A DNA stretch of 64,000 bases. It comes from Conchocele bisecta. Taxonomy: Eukaryota; Mollusca; Bivalvia; Lucinida; Thyasiridae. Positions 11,456 through 22,074 of this stretch are shown in pieces. The position numbers and the translations under genes were made by a program. The DNA is taken from positions 6,625,131-6,689,130 of the forward strand of contig CM055275.1 in assembly GCA_029237695.1 (NCBI GenBank). The letters run 5' to 3'. A model generated the notes under the pieces. It was not told the DNA's origin. It saw only the letters and a program-made list of their open reading frames with translations, and did not search any database. How positions within the stretch are numbered: position 1 is the first letter of the stretch; each line of letters begins with the position of its first letter.

Positions 11456-12162
11456 TAGTCTGTTTCACGAAAGCTGCCCAAATTTTACGGCTATATAGAC
11501 AATTCAAAAACAATATTATTTTCGATAATATTAAATTAAAGGAAAATTTAAGAACGAGCCTTCTTTTTATTTCGTGAAATTCGGTAAAATATTGGTTTTA
11601 TTACGAAAAATTGATGTGTCTATGGGAATTTAACATGGGGGAAAAAGTGGTAAGGAAGTGTGTGAGGAGTCAAAAAAAACGAAAATTTTTGGAAATTGAC
11701 TCCGAAACCCGACTAGATAGCTTGGATATGATCTAACTAAGAAAACAAAAGTTAAATTTTAAAAATCGGTCCAGTATTTCTAAAATTCAAAAAAAAATCC
11801 CAATGTTAAATCCCCATAGACATCTTCACGGAGTGAAGATGTCTATGGGGATTTATCATGGGGAAATTGTTTTTTCGCAATAAAATCAATATTTGACCAA
11901 ATTTCACGAAAAAGGGTCATTATATTTTTCATTTAATTTAATATCAAAAGACAAGTTAAATTTTAAAAATCGGTCCAGTATTTCTAAAATTCAAAAAAGG
12001 GAATTGTTTTTTTCGCAATAAAATCAATATTTGACCAAATTTCACGAAATAAAAAGAAGGCTCATTATATTTTTCATTTAATTTAATATTATCAAAAGAA
12101 ATCTTGTTTTTGAATTGTTTATATAGCCATACAATTTGGGCAGCTTTCGTAAACCAGACAGT
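11456..12162. mobile_element. Foldback/TIR element with GTTTCACGAAAGCTGCCC ends
   Basis: Ends are inverted (TTTCACGAAAGCTGCCCAAA at left; TTTGGGCAGCTTTCGTAAA at right). The centre is an extended inverted repeat meeting at ATAGACATCTTCACGGAGTG near 11818. It has motifs AATCAATATTTGACC and CCTTCTTTTTATTTCGTGAA; a fragment with the same motif sits at 58196. It is related in layout to family F. No ORF. Confidence 0.7.
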
Positions 12163-12166
12163 AGTT

Positions 12167-12494
12167 CAGTGCAACCTCTCTTCAACAGCCACCGTTGGGA
12201 AGACGCAAAACTGGCTCTTGTAGTGAGGTGGCTGTTCTAGAGGTTAATGCTGAATTAAATTTGCCGTCTGCTGTTTATTTATTTTCTTCGAAAATTCCAA
12301 TGCAAATGATTTTAAAGTGCTGTCAAAACATGTTTTTATTGAGAAAGAATGCAAAGCAACAGCAGATGATAATTTTCGTGCTCAGCAGTCTAAGGGTTAA
12401 ATATAGAGGAAATCGTCCATTTGGGATATAATATATCGGCTGTTACAGAGAGGGTGTTGTTGTAGAGTGGTGGCCGTTCTGAGAGGTTCGACTG
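12167..12494. mobile_element. MITE with CAGTSGAACCTCTC-type ends
   Basis: The left end CAGTGCAACCTCTC and the right end (complement CAGTCGAACCTCTC) are inverted. The same end motif is found at 24621, 33674 and in half-copies near 57175 and 60719. I place it with Tc1/mariner-like MITEs because the 24621 copy is flanked by TA. Confidence 0.5.
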
Positions 12495-12689
12495 TAGACG
12501 TTTCTCGTTTGCAATAAACTGAATTAAGCCTGTTTATGCTTAATGAGTGGGCATGTACCTGTATTGCCCTATTTCTTGTTAAATACAGTAAAACATAACA
12601 CTTTATATTATGTTATTGCTGTATTTAAAAATAAATTTGTTTGATGTGCGTTGCTAAGTTTAATGCGGATTCTAGAGAAAGCAATCAAC

Positions 12690-12965
12690 GCCAAAATCCC
12701 AAAATCAGAACTGAATATTTACAATAACAAAACTATATATTCAGCCATGAAATCAGAATAATCCTGATCTGATGCCAGGTCCTCGCCACACCAGAATCAC
12801 TTGACCCCCTCCCAAAAGCAGTAGGATCAGTAATAATCTTATTACTTTCATAATGGGCAATAACCCAATTCAACTCCCAGGTAACAAAAAGAGCCAAAGA
12901 TAAAAACGTACCGGAGGACCAAACCAGGCAAACAGTGATTCCTATAAGGAGGATGTGCGTTGCTA
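12690..12965 (+). repeat. SINE-like repeat S, S2, 5' truncated
   Basis: Begins at AAATCCCAAAATCAGAACTG and runs to CCTATAAGGAGG. The GTTT head is missing. It is flanked on both sides by a short repeated sequence, GTGCGTTGCTAAG..TAAT and GATTCTAGAGAAAGCAATCA (12650 and 12955), which looks like a long target duplication or local duplication. Confidence 0.6.
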
Positions 12966-13284
12966 AGTGTAATACGTATTCTAGAGAAAGCAATCAACGC
13001 CAGGCTTCTACAACGTATATTTATTGCCCTATTATATGATTTTTTTAAATACAGTAATAACATAACACTTTATAATATATAATAACAGACTATAGCAATA
13101 ACAGAAACATAACGAATTAACTAATACCACAGACACACTTTGTATAAGACGCACCTGTTCTGGCATTCGTGCAGCATGACGGCTAGTTGTGGGCAGTAAC
13201 TCTGCATCATCACATCCGGGTGTTGTTTCTGTATTAACACAGCTCGTGTGCAAGGTATGTGCATAAGGATGTTATAATTAAGAT

Positions 13285-13373
13285 AGATCACGTTTGTCCG
13301 CATGTACGAGCGATAATCCGCTCGCTAAAGCTCGCGTATTATCTCCTCGTACATGCGGACGAACAGTGATCTA
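13285..13373. repeat. Palindrome GATCAC..TGTCCGCATGTACGAG
   Basis: Inverted arms of about 38 bases (GTCCGCATGTACGAG / CTCGTACATGCGGAC) around CGCTCGCTAAAGCTCGCG. No relatives noticed in the window. Confidence 0.75.
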
Positions 13374-13477
13374 ACTTTATTAATTAGTATAAGTTTATTA
13401 TTTATACATATCTTTAATGTTCGTTTGTATGTCTTTTTGTTTGTTGGTGCTTAACGGCCTATCAATAGATATACATA

Positions 13478-13690
13478 GTGAATAGTAGATTAGTGCCGTG
13501 AATGGGAAAACATATCTGGCAAGGCTTAGGAAACGGGATGGGCGAGGCTCTGCCTCGCACATCCCGTTTCCGTGCCATGCCAGATATTTTTTCCCATTCA
13601 CGGCACTAACCTACTATTCTATTTATCCCGTCAACACCTACAAATGGCTTTAAAATGCAAAAAAAACAACTCCAGCCACCGCACATATTC
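13478..13690. mobile_element. Composite foldback, family D, copy 2
   Basis: Hairpin part complete; the TIR unit on its right is truncated soon after TATCCCGTCAACACC. A short S-repeat fragment (13436-13468) abuts it on the left. Confidence 0.65.
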
Positions 13691-13702
13691 ATACGCAGTG
13701 AT

Positions 13703-13841
13703 TAGGTCGTTAGTACTAAATCCCATATACATGTAATAATTGTACAAATGGGGAGAAAATCACAAAATCAGAACTGAATATTTACAATAAAAAAAATATA
13801 CATTCAGCCCTGAAATCAGAATAATCCTGATCCGATGCCAG
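13703..13841 (+). repeat. SINE-like repeat S, S2, truncated
   Basis: Runs from TTAGTACTAAATCCCATA to CTGATCCGATGCCAG, where a family B element begins at the next base. The S sequence is not resumed after the B copy. Confidence 0.6.
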
Positions 13842-14126
13842 TAGCCTATTTCATCAACATTGCAAAGTATACTTTATTAGCAAAGTATACTTTGAGGGAG
13901 TAATCATTTATTTTTCCTGAAATGCATTATTTCATATAGAACTAACAAATGCATATATTTCATGATTAAAAGTATGCAGAATTATTATACTGAATTTATT
14001 ACATTATCACAGCCAATTTGATAATGTAATAAATTCAGTATAATAAAAATTAATAAATTTATCATAAAATTGAAAATTTCTCCCTCAAAGTATACTTTGC
14101 TAGAAATGTTGGTGAAATCGGCTACT
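13842..14126. mobile_element. Family B, copy 2 (complete ends)
   Basis: Starts TAGCCTATTTCATCAACATT and ends with its complement (GAAATCGGCTA). It interrupts or terminates the S repeat on its left. Confidence 0.8.
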
Positions 14127-14394
14127 GAAAGCCAAAACTGTACCGGAAATGTATGAAACCCCCTTCATTAAGTTTACCCTTCACATACTCCCAACCAAGC
14201 CGCTCGTCCTAACATTGCTGAAAATATCTAGATAAAATGCAAAAATTGATAAAATATATAAATTACACATAGCAGCCTGATTAACATATGATTTAGTATG
14301 GCATAAAATCAACAGAACTAAACACATCACCATATGTCGTAATAGACTCTGAACGTGAGGAGGCTTTCCAAACCCCATCTATGGATATATATAG

Positions 14395-14690
14395 AGAATA
14401 GTAGGTTAGTGCCGTGAATGGGAAAACATATCTGGCAAGGCTTAGGAAACGGGATGGGCGAGGCTCTGCCGAGCACATCCCGTTTCCGTGCCGCACCAGA
14501 TAATTTTTCCCATTCACGGCACTAACCTACTATTCTATTTATCCCGTCAACACCTACAAATGGCTTTAAAATGCAAAAATAACCCCAGCCACCGCACATA
14601 TTCATACGCAGTGATTACGTCGTATTGGCAGGATATCACAAATGTTTCACGGCGCTGTGTTTCATGGCACATACGCACTGTGTTGACGGG
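14395..14690. mobile_element. Composite foldback, family D, copy 3 (most complete)
   Basis: The GAATAGTAGGTTAGTGCC hairpin is followed by TATCCCGTCAACACC and closes with GTGTTGACGGGATA, so both modules are present in order. Confidence 0.75.
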
Positions 14691-14721
14691 ATAAGATTGC
14701 TGGTTTGTTTGTTTGCGGTTT

Positions 14722-14918
14722 AACGGCCTATCAACATATAAGTTTGTTTGTTTGTTTATTGGTGTTTAAGGGCCTATCAAAAGCTAAGGTCATGTAAGGC
14801 CGGGCAAACGGGTTCGATCCCGTTTTAACCTGCTGCATTGGTGGGAAAATCCCAAAATCAGAACAGAATATTTACATCGAAATAAATATATATTCAGCCC
14901 TGAAATTAGAATAACCTG
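14722..14918 (+). repeat. SINE-like repeat S, S1, 3' truncated
   Basis: A GTTT head appears twice (14704 and 14740), i.e. one S start inside another, followed by GGGTTCGATCCCG. It stops at TTAGAATAACCTG. Confidence 0.6.
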
Positions 14919-15294
14919 TAAGAGACATTGTGTCTTTTAAGCAAAACAAAGAGCATTTTCGCAAAATGCAATAATTAAATTTAATAATAACAAGAACTGG
15001 CATCGTTAAACGAAGCTAATCCCCTCGCTGGCAGCCTTAATATAACAAAAACTGCATCTCTAGACACACATTGTGGCCAAATATTCACAAAATCGGTGAA
15101 GCAGCTGATGAGAAAAATAATTTAATATTTTTTCCTTACAAACAAGGTGAACACAAGTCTTCAGTGACCTTGACCTTGGGCGTTCGGATTTGGGTCGTAT
15201 GCAAAACAAAGCAGCATCCCTAGACACACATTTTGTGGCCAAATATTATCAAAATCGGTGAATTATTGAAAAATGAAAGGTGTTATTAATGTAC

Positions 15295-15600
15295 GTTGTT
15301 TGTTTGTTTATTGGTGTTTAACGGCCTATCAACAGCTAAGGTCATGTAAGATCGGGCAAACGGGTTCGATCCCATTTTAACCTGCTGCATTGGGGGAGGG
15401 GGTCCCAAAATCAGAACGGAATATTTACATCGAGAACAAATATATTCAGCCCTGAAATTAGCATAACCTGACCTGGTGCCAGGTCCATACCACACTTGGC
15501 CCGTTCCCTTAAAATAGGATTACGAGTAATCGTAATGCTCACATGTCCGGTAAGGATGAACAACGATCGTTAAATTACCCATTGCCTACTCCTATCTGCC
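15295..15600 (+). repeat. SINE-like repeat S, S1
   Basis: Full head, GGGTTCGATCCCA, and the 3' part up to CCACCTGCCACCC-like sequence with small deletions. Confidence 0.65.
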
Positions 15601-15888
15601 ACCCACCGCGCACGCTCCTACATGGACTAACACTATACACCGCCTTGCCTATCGGCGAGGGGATAATAAAAGCAATGAACATTTTTAAGAGGTAAAAAGT
15701 TGATGTGGTTGCATACAATATAAGCTCATAAAACGAATAGAGGTATTTCACGTCTAAATATAAGAGGTATATTTTTTGTTAACCTTTTCTTAATAGTTTA
15801 AAAAGTATCTTATTGGAGTATGATATACAAAATTTAATGTCCTATATACACATTAGAATCTGAGAATATGAGGAAACAGAATAATATC
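15600..15888. other. No gene recognised
   Basis: AT-rich spacer. Nothing I can support. Confidence 0.4.
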
Positions 15889-15990
15889 TGGCTGTGGCTG
15901 GATCTCTGGGGCTTACGGGTTTTGCGACCAGTGTAGATCCGCACAGTCTGATCAGGATCTGCACAGTTCGCGATTTCATCAATGAAACAA
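15889..15990 (+). repeat. Repeat J, copy 2
   Basis: GGATCTCTGGGGCTTACGGG and GATCAGGATCTGCACAGTTC are recognisable. The dyad half is shortened. Confidence 0.5.
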
Positions 15991-16094
15991 GCAATATAGA
16001 TCATTATCAGGCTACATGAACGTGCTATGCGATCAAGATCTGCACTGTTCGCCATTTGATTAAAGAAAGTGAAAGGGGTTAACCGCCATCAACA

Positions 16095-16437
16095 GCTAAG
16101 GTCATATAGAGACGGGACCCACAGTTTAAAGTCTCATCCGACAGACCAGTGCGATGGAAATAGTACGACGGTATTGATGCCCAAGGCGAGGTTTGAACCC
16201 ACAACCTCCGGATTGAAAGTCTGGGCCCGGTTGTTCAAAACATCCGTTAGCTTAATGGACTGTTAAATCCTTAACTGAATGGTTAAAATCTCTGTTTTAA
16301 CACAGATTTTAACCATTCAGTTAAGGATTTAACAGTCCGTTAAGGATTTAACAGTCCGTTAAGCTAACTGATGTTTTGAACAACCGGGCCCAGGTATTCT
16401 AATCACTAGACAACAATCCATCCCTGTTGATTAAAGA
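16095..16437 (-). repeat. tRNA-derived repeat split by a MITE
   Basis: On the minus strand the two flanks rejoin as a tRNA-like unit: GTTGTCTAGTGATTAGAATA on one side, then GGAGGTTGTGGGTTCAAACC on the other. The B-box GGGTTCAAACC is at 16190-16200. The gap between them is exactly the MITE at 16221-16393. Confidence 0.5.
16221..16393. mobile_element. MITE family N (CTGGGCCCGGTTGTTC ends), copy 1
   Basis: Inverted ends CTGGGCCCGGTTGTTCAAAA / complement. The interior is nearly a perfect palindrome of TTAACAGTCC and AATCCTTAACTGAATGG. The right arm has an extra tandem copy of GGATTTAACAGTCCGTTAA. A second, shorter copy is at 25603. Confidence 0.75.
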
Positions 16438-16605
16438 AACACCGGCCATGATTCGAACAAGCAATATAGATGGTTATCAGTCTACATGTGATAGCCATGT
16501 GACGAGGAGCTACATTGTATACTGGTCACAAAACCCATAAACCCATCTCTCCAGTCACATATACATGTATGATTGTGTAATGCTTCTATTCCTTTCCAAA
16601 TACAT

Positions 16606-16986
16606 CAAGGTGCATGATCACTTGGTTACAACAACAACAATGGCTGAAAGTGTTGAAAGTGCGCCCACTCCAAAGCAAGTATTATTTTATATTTTCCTTA
16701 ATACCCAACGGATTTTGATGAAATATGGCGCAGCAAACGCGTCTTCATGAGCAGCATGTGGTGGTCCTGGGAGTTTTACTTATGTCGTTTATGCGAAGAA
16801 TTCTTTGCAAAAACGACAGAAGTTTGGGCCAAAGTACCGAGACCACCAAAAGCAGCTCAACAAGACGCGTTTGATGCACCATTTCTCATCAAAATCTGTT
16901 ACATAATATAAGAATACGTACTTTGAATCGGATGGCTTCTGGATGTTCCATTACATGTTGTTGTTGTAACCACGTGATCATACACC
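16606..16986. mobile_element. TIR MITE, family H, copy 2
   Basis: CAAGGTGCATGATCACTTGG at left, with the complement (TGTAACCACGTGATCATACACC) at right. The internal palindrome has collapsed to ATGCGAAGAATTCTTTGCAA. Confidence 0.75.
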
Positions 16987-17201
16987 ATGACATGTACAAC
17001 GTCGTGTTATTACAATTAGAAAACCCATTTTACGCAATCATATACTATACACGTACATGTACCAATTATTTCCACACTATTGTTTTACTGACCATATACA
17101 CGAGAGCCACCTGAGATTGGACAAACAATAATAACATGTGGATGTTCACAAAAAAAACAACACGACTTAGCTGGATTTATTGTGACAATTGTGCGCGAGT
17201 C

Positions 17202-17450
17202 GTTTGTTTATTGGTGTTTAATGGCCTATCAACAGCTAAGGACATTTAAGGCCGGGCAAACGGGTTCGATCCCACATTAAACCTGTACAGAAATCAGAAC
17301 GGAATATTTACATCGAAAAATATATATTCAACCCTAAAATTAGACTAACCTGACCTGGTGCCAGGACCTCACCACACCAGTCACTAAGCCCCTTTCTCCC
17401 TAAACCTAATATGATTAGTAATAGTCGTACTACTCTTATAATGAGTATAA
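17202..17450 (+). repeat. SINE-like repeat S, S1
   Basis: Head GTTTATTGGTGTTTAATGGCC, GGGTTCGATCCCA, then TTCAACCCTAAAATTAG. It ends next to MITE M at 17455. Confidence 0.6.
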
Positions 17451-17454
17451 CCAC

Positions 17455-17843
17455 AGGGCTCCAGATAAGGAATTAGTAATGGAATATTTTCACTCCATCA
17501 TTTCTGAAGCAATTGGGTATTTCAAAATTTCAATTGGGTAAAATCAAATCACAGTACTGTTTACACATCAACAGACAGCAATTATTGAATAGTTTGCTTC
17601 GAAATGAAAACATGTCTTGGCATTTCATTAGAATTGTCTCCTTGGAGACAATTCTAATGAAATACCAAGATGTGTTTCACGGAAAATAAGAAAAATATGC
17701 TATATTTGTGGTCTGTTTATTATTTTCTGCAGCATGATAAAGGTACCACAATTTTTTTATTGCTTTCTGATACTCGCTACTTGTGATTTGAATTGGGTTT
17801 TTGGCAATTTATTTTAATTGGGTATTTAAGCTTATCTGGAGCT
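17455..17843. mobile_element. MITE family M (AGGGCTCCAGATAAG ends), copy 1
   Basis: Ends AGGGCTCCAGATAAG and CTTATCTGGAGCT are inverted. The interior has a small palindrome GAATTGTCTCC / GGAGACAATTC at about 17630-17650. Copies: 23599 (same interior), 26137 and 48764 (another interior), 55625 (short). Confidence 0.75.
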
Positions 17844-18345
17844 ATGTAACCAGATTTAATTCTTACATACAAAAAAGTAAAAATGTACCTGCGCAGTAGC
17901 CTTATTATAAGACTTGGTAATGAATATGTCACCACAATAATGCTAAATATAAATCCAGCTAGGTCGATTTTCTATCAGACAACCACTTTTTCTATTATCC
18001 GAGGTAAAATTATATCCCTGTATAATAAACTTATGTCGTAGATGAAATGGAAACACAAATAGTGAACCATAATATATGTTAGACTGTTAGACTAGGGTAG
18101 GACAACTCCCAATAAGCATGTACTGTACCGTCCGAGTCTTTGTTCCAATAGAAAACCGGAAGTAGTTGGTTTTTTTTATGCTTTCTAACGGTTTGTCAAC
18201 AGCATTTAACCCTTTCACCCCTAAGTAACGGGAAAGGATTTGTATATGTTAATTTTGCAACCAATCCAATTGTCACAACAACTAGTCCATTTATGAAAAG
18301 GGGGTGTTTTTGTTCTCAAAAATATGAAAACTGCTTTCAAATAGT
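17844..18345. other. No gene recognised
   Basis: AT-rich spacer with only short frames. No family match noted. Confidence 0.4.
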
Positions 18346-18348
18346 TCA

Positions 18349-18408
18349 GATCCTGATGAGACGGCTCTTTACAAGCCGGCTCATCTGGATCTGCACTGTT
18401 TGCAGTTT
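18349..18408. repeat. Hairpin K, copy 1
   Basis: AGATCCTGATGAGACGGCT / AGCCGGCTCATCTGGATCT around TTTACA. Further copies at 20994 and 42124. Confidence 0.7.
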
Positions 18409-18623
18409 CTTACTGCACAGTGATACAAAAATGACTACTGAAAACTATATTCACGGTGAGTAAAAATGCAAAAAACACTTTAAAAACATGCAAAAACACT
18501 TTTAAAAATGGTTTCCTGTCAAACGTAATGCAAACTTGACCCTAACGTAGGTAAATAAAACACAAAATTTTGTGTAAACTTGGAAGAAAAACTCAGACGG
18601 CACAGCAATGTGTAATAAACAGC

Positions 18624-18965
18624 ATCTCTCTCCCTGTCATTCTCTCTCCTCCACTCTCCATTCACAAGTACATGTGCAAGTTAATCTACATCCATTACAT
18701 GGACACTAATCTAATACACAATGAAACCTCTCCAAACCAGGGAGAGGGCCATTTCACTAAACTTTGTACGACTAAAATGTTTGTAAGTGCAAAATTATAA
18801 TAGTCTGTAAATTGCACATTAACAATGTTTTCTTGTAAACAATTATTGGATTTACATTTATTGAGCATAGGCTGCATGCAGCCTATGCTCAATAATTGTA
18901 AATCCATCAATTGACATTTCCAGACGATCGAAAATTTGCACTCACAAACATTTTAGTCGTACAAA
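18624..18965. repeat. Foldback whose left arm is duplicated at 19335
   Basis: 18624-18871 (CTCTCTCC...TTGAGCATAGG) recurs at 19335-19582 almost unchanged. From 18760 on, the sequence folds on itself around GCATAGGCTGCATGCAGCCTATGC (two runs of 12) with outer arms GTACGACTAAAATGTTTGT. Confidence 0.7.
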
Positions 18966-18969
18966 CTAT

Positions 18970-19275
18970 GGTTTGCTTGTTTGTTTGTTGGGGTTTAACG
19001 GTCTATCAACAGCGAAGGTCATTTAAGGTCAGGTCAATGGGTTTAGTACTAAATCCCATATAGTACCTGTACAAGTACATGTACATGTTCAAGTACATGT
19101 ACAAATAGGGAGAAAATCCCAAAATCAGAACTAAATATTTTACAACAAAAAAACTATATATTCAGCCCTGAAATCAGATTAATCCTGATCTGATGCCAGG
19201 TCCTCGTCACATCAGAATCACATGGCCCTTCCCAAAAGCAGTAGTACGAAGTTTAATGAAATGGACCAGGGGGTC
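18970..19275 (+). repeat. SINE-like repeat S, S2
   Basis: Head TTTGTTTGTTGGGGTTTAAC and an expanded (GTACATGTACAA) spacer. It lies between the two copies of the 248 bp duplication (18624 and 19335). Confidence 0.65.
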
Positions 19276-19334
19276 CGGTCTAGAAGAAAACCCAAAAAAG
19301 CCAGGTAAACTAAACTGTAACCACGTAAGATAGA

Positions 19335-19582
19335 TCTCTCTCCCTCTCATTCTCTGTCCTCCACTCTCCATTCACAAGTACATGTACAAGTTAATCTACA
19401 TCCATTACATGGACACTAATCTAATACACAATGAAACCTCTCCAAACCAGGGAGAGGGCCATTTCACTAAACTTTGTACGACTAAAATGTTTGTAAGTGC
19501 AAAATTATAATAGTCTGTAAATTGCACATTAACAATGTTTTCTTGTAAACAATTATTGGATTTACATTTATTGAGCATAGGC
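19335..19582 (+). repeat. Second copy of the 248 bp unit of 18624
   Basis: Starts TCTCTCTCCCTCTCATTCTC and ends TTATTGAGCATAGG, where a family B element begins. It therefore lacks the right arm of the foldback. Confidence 0.75.
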
Positions 19583-19584
19583 AT

Positions 19585-19853
19585 AGTAGCAAAGTATACT
19601 TTGAGGGAGAAATTTTCAATTTTATGATAAATTTATTAATTTTTATTATACTGAATTTATTACATTATCACAGCCAATTTGGCTGTGATAATGTAATAAA
19701 TTCAGTATAATAATTCTGCATACTTTTAATCATGAAATATATGCATTTGTTAGTTCTATATGAAATAATGCATTTCAGGAAAAATAAATGATTACTCCCT
19801 CAAAGTATACTTTGCTAGTAAAGTATACTTTGCAATGTTGATGAAATAGGCTA
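19585..19853. mobile_element. Family B, copy 3 (left end truncated)
   Basis: Left outer TAGCCTATTTC missing; right end complete (TTGATGAAATAGGCTAC). Perfect central palindrome. Confidence 0.75.
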
Positions 19854-19857
19854 CAGG

Positions 19858-20024
19858 TCAAGTTATTCTAATTTCAGGGCTGAATACATTTTTTCTCGAT
19901 GTATATTTCGTTCTGATTTTGGGATTTTCTCCCCAATGCAGCAGGTTAAAACGGGATCGAACCCGTTTGCACGGCCTTACAAGACCGTAGCTGTTAATAG
20001 GCCGTTAAACACCAATATCATGCC
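19858..20024 (-). repeat. SINE-like repeat S, S1, reverse orientation
   Basis: The minus strand reads GGTGTTTAACGGCC then GGGTTCGATCCCG and stops at TTAGAATAACTTGACC. One of the few S copies in this orientation. Confidence 0.65.
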
Positions 20025-20111
20025 ATACGCTTAGCGCTGAAAATACAATAAAAACTTTCAGCAATGAAAGACAATGTCCTGATTTAGTACCATGCACCCT
20101 TAACAGAGCAG

Positions 20112-20422
20112 TAGCAGATTTCATCAAAATTGAAAAGTATACTTTTCTAGCAAAGTATACCTTGAGGGATAAATTTTAAATTTTAGGATAAATTTATTAA
20201 TTTTTATTATACTGAATTTATTACATTATCACAGCCATTTTGGCTGTGATAATGTAATACATTCAGTGTAATACCGTTAAGTCTGCATAGTTTTAATCAT
20301 CAAATATATGCAGTCGTTAGTTCTATATGAAATAATGCATTTCGTGAAAAATAAATGATTACTCCCTGAAAGTATACTTTGCTAGAAAAGTATACTTTGC
20401 AATGTTGGTGAAATCGGTTACA
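20112..20422. mobile_element. Family B, copy 4
   Basis: Both outer ends present but diverged (GTAGCAGATTTCATCAAAAT left; GAAATCGGTTAC right). Confidence 0.75.
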
Positions 20423-20489
20423 GATGACTTAGCCCCAGGTGCGAATCCCATTAAGATTCACACTTGATTCACACTTGATGATGGTTTGT

Positions 20490-20900
20490 TTCTTTCTTTC
20501 TTGGTGTTTAACGGTAAATCAACATCTAAGTTAATTTAAGGCCGGGTCAATGGGTTTAGAACTAAATCCCATATATTACTTGTACATTGTACAAATGGGG
20601 GGAAAATCCCAAAATCAGAACTAAATATTGACAATAAAAAAACTATATATTCAGCCCTGAAATCAGAATGATCCTGATCTGATGCTAGGTCCTCGCCACA
20701 CCAGAATCACTTGGCCCCCTCCCAAAAGCAGTAGGATAAGTATTATACCTTTATAATGGGCAATAACCCAATTTAACTCCCAGGTAACAAAAGAGCCAAA
20801 GATAAAAACGTACCTGAGGGCCCAACCAGGCAAATCACGATTCCTATAAGGAGGAATCCCTACCATTAATTTATGCCGTCGTGTTCGCCCGACCACCACC
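20490..20900 (+). repeat. SINE-like repeat S, S2
   Basis: Head GGTGTTTAACGGTAAATC; runs to GTCGTGTTCGCCCGACC. The longest S2 3' end in the window apart from 21570. Confidence 0.7.
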
Positions 20901-20993
20901 CACACAACAACTCCTGTATGTAACATCCTAGCATTCATGTCTATTTCTGGACTATATCCTTAATCATCAAAATATCAGAAAAATACTGACAAA

Positions 20994-21054
20994 CACTGCA
21001 GATCCTGATGAGACGGCTTGATACAAGCCGTCTCATCTGGATCTGCAGTGTTTG
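20994..21054. repeat. Hairpin K, copy 2
   Basis: CAGATCCTGATGAGACGGCT and its complement flank a short GATACA loop. Arms are nearly perfect. Confidence 0.75.
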
Positions 21055-21249
21055 CATAAGCTTAATGCTCTATAGGGTTGAAAAGGTCGAGTCTGTTTAA
21101 CAGAAAGGCAGTATACAGATGGATATAAACAGAAGTAAAATGTAAACAAAACAATAAAATGTAATATTGTAACTGCGGTAATACTGAATAAGTAAAGCAA
21201 AGAGGAACAATAAACTATGTGCATTAGGCGGTATTCTATTCAATCTATC

Positions 21250-21575
21250 ATTTCGTCACTTTAACCAATTAATGAATTCCAATCTATGAATGCGACACAT
21301 TCATCAATTTTAATCTAAGATTGTGTCACATTCATCCAGTATAATCTATGAATGCACAACGTTCACAAATTTTAATCTATGTTTGTGTCTATGTTTGTGT
21401 CACATTGACCAATTTCAAGCTATGTTTGTGTCACATTCACCAATTTTAATCTATGTTTGTGCGACATTCACCAATTTCATGCTATGTTTGTGTCACATTC
21501 ACCAATTTCATGCTATGTTTGTGTCACATTCACCAATATTAACTCTATGTTTGTGTCTATGTTTGTGTCACATTG
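21250..21575 (+). repeat. Minisatellite, about 32 bp unit
   Basis: CACATTCACCAATTTTAATC then TATGTTTGTGT, about ten units, with a short GTCTATGTTT insertion at two places. The frames through it (SPILIYVC-type) are repeat translations. Confidence 0.85.
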
Positions 21576-22000
21576 GGGTTTAACGGCCTATCAACAGCTA
21601 AGGTCATTTAAGGTCGGGTCAATGGGTTTAGTACTAAATCCCATATATTACCTGTACAAGTACATGTACATGTTCAAGTACATGTACAAATAGGGGGGAA
21701 ATCACAAAATCAGAACTGAATATTTACAATAACAAAACTATATATTCAGCCCTGAAATCAGAATAATCCTGATCTGATGCCAGGTCCTCGCCACACCAGA
21801 ATCACTTGGCCCCGTCCCAAAAGCAGTAGGATCAGAAATAATCTTACAACTTTTATAATGGGCAATAACCCAATTCAACTCCCACGTAACAAATGAGCCA
21901 AAGATAAAACCGTACCGGAGGGCCAAACCAGGCAAATCGTGATTCCTATAAGGAGGAACCCCTACCGTAAATTTAAGCTGTCGCGTTCGCCCGACCAACC
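21570..22000 (+). repeat. SINE-like repeat S, S2
   Basis: Starts GGGGTTTAACGGCCTATC directly after the minisatellite, without the GTTT head, and ends GTCGCGTTCGCCCGACC. Confidence 0.7.
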
Positions 22001-22074
22001 ACCCAACTATTTATTTCATAGGTAGAGTATCATAATTATGTTGAAGCTACTACTGACCTGTCAGTAGCAGTCGC

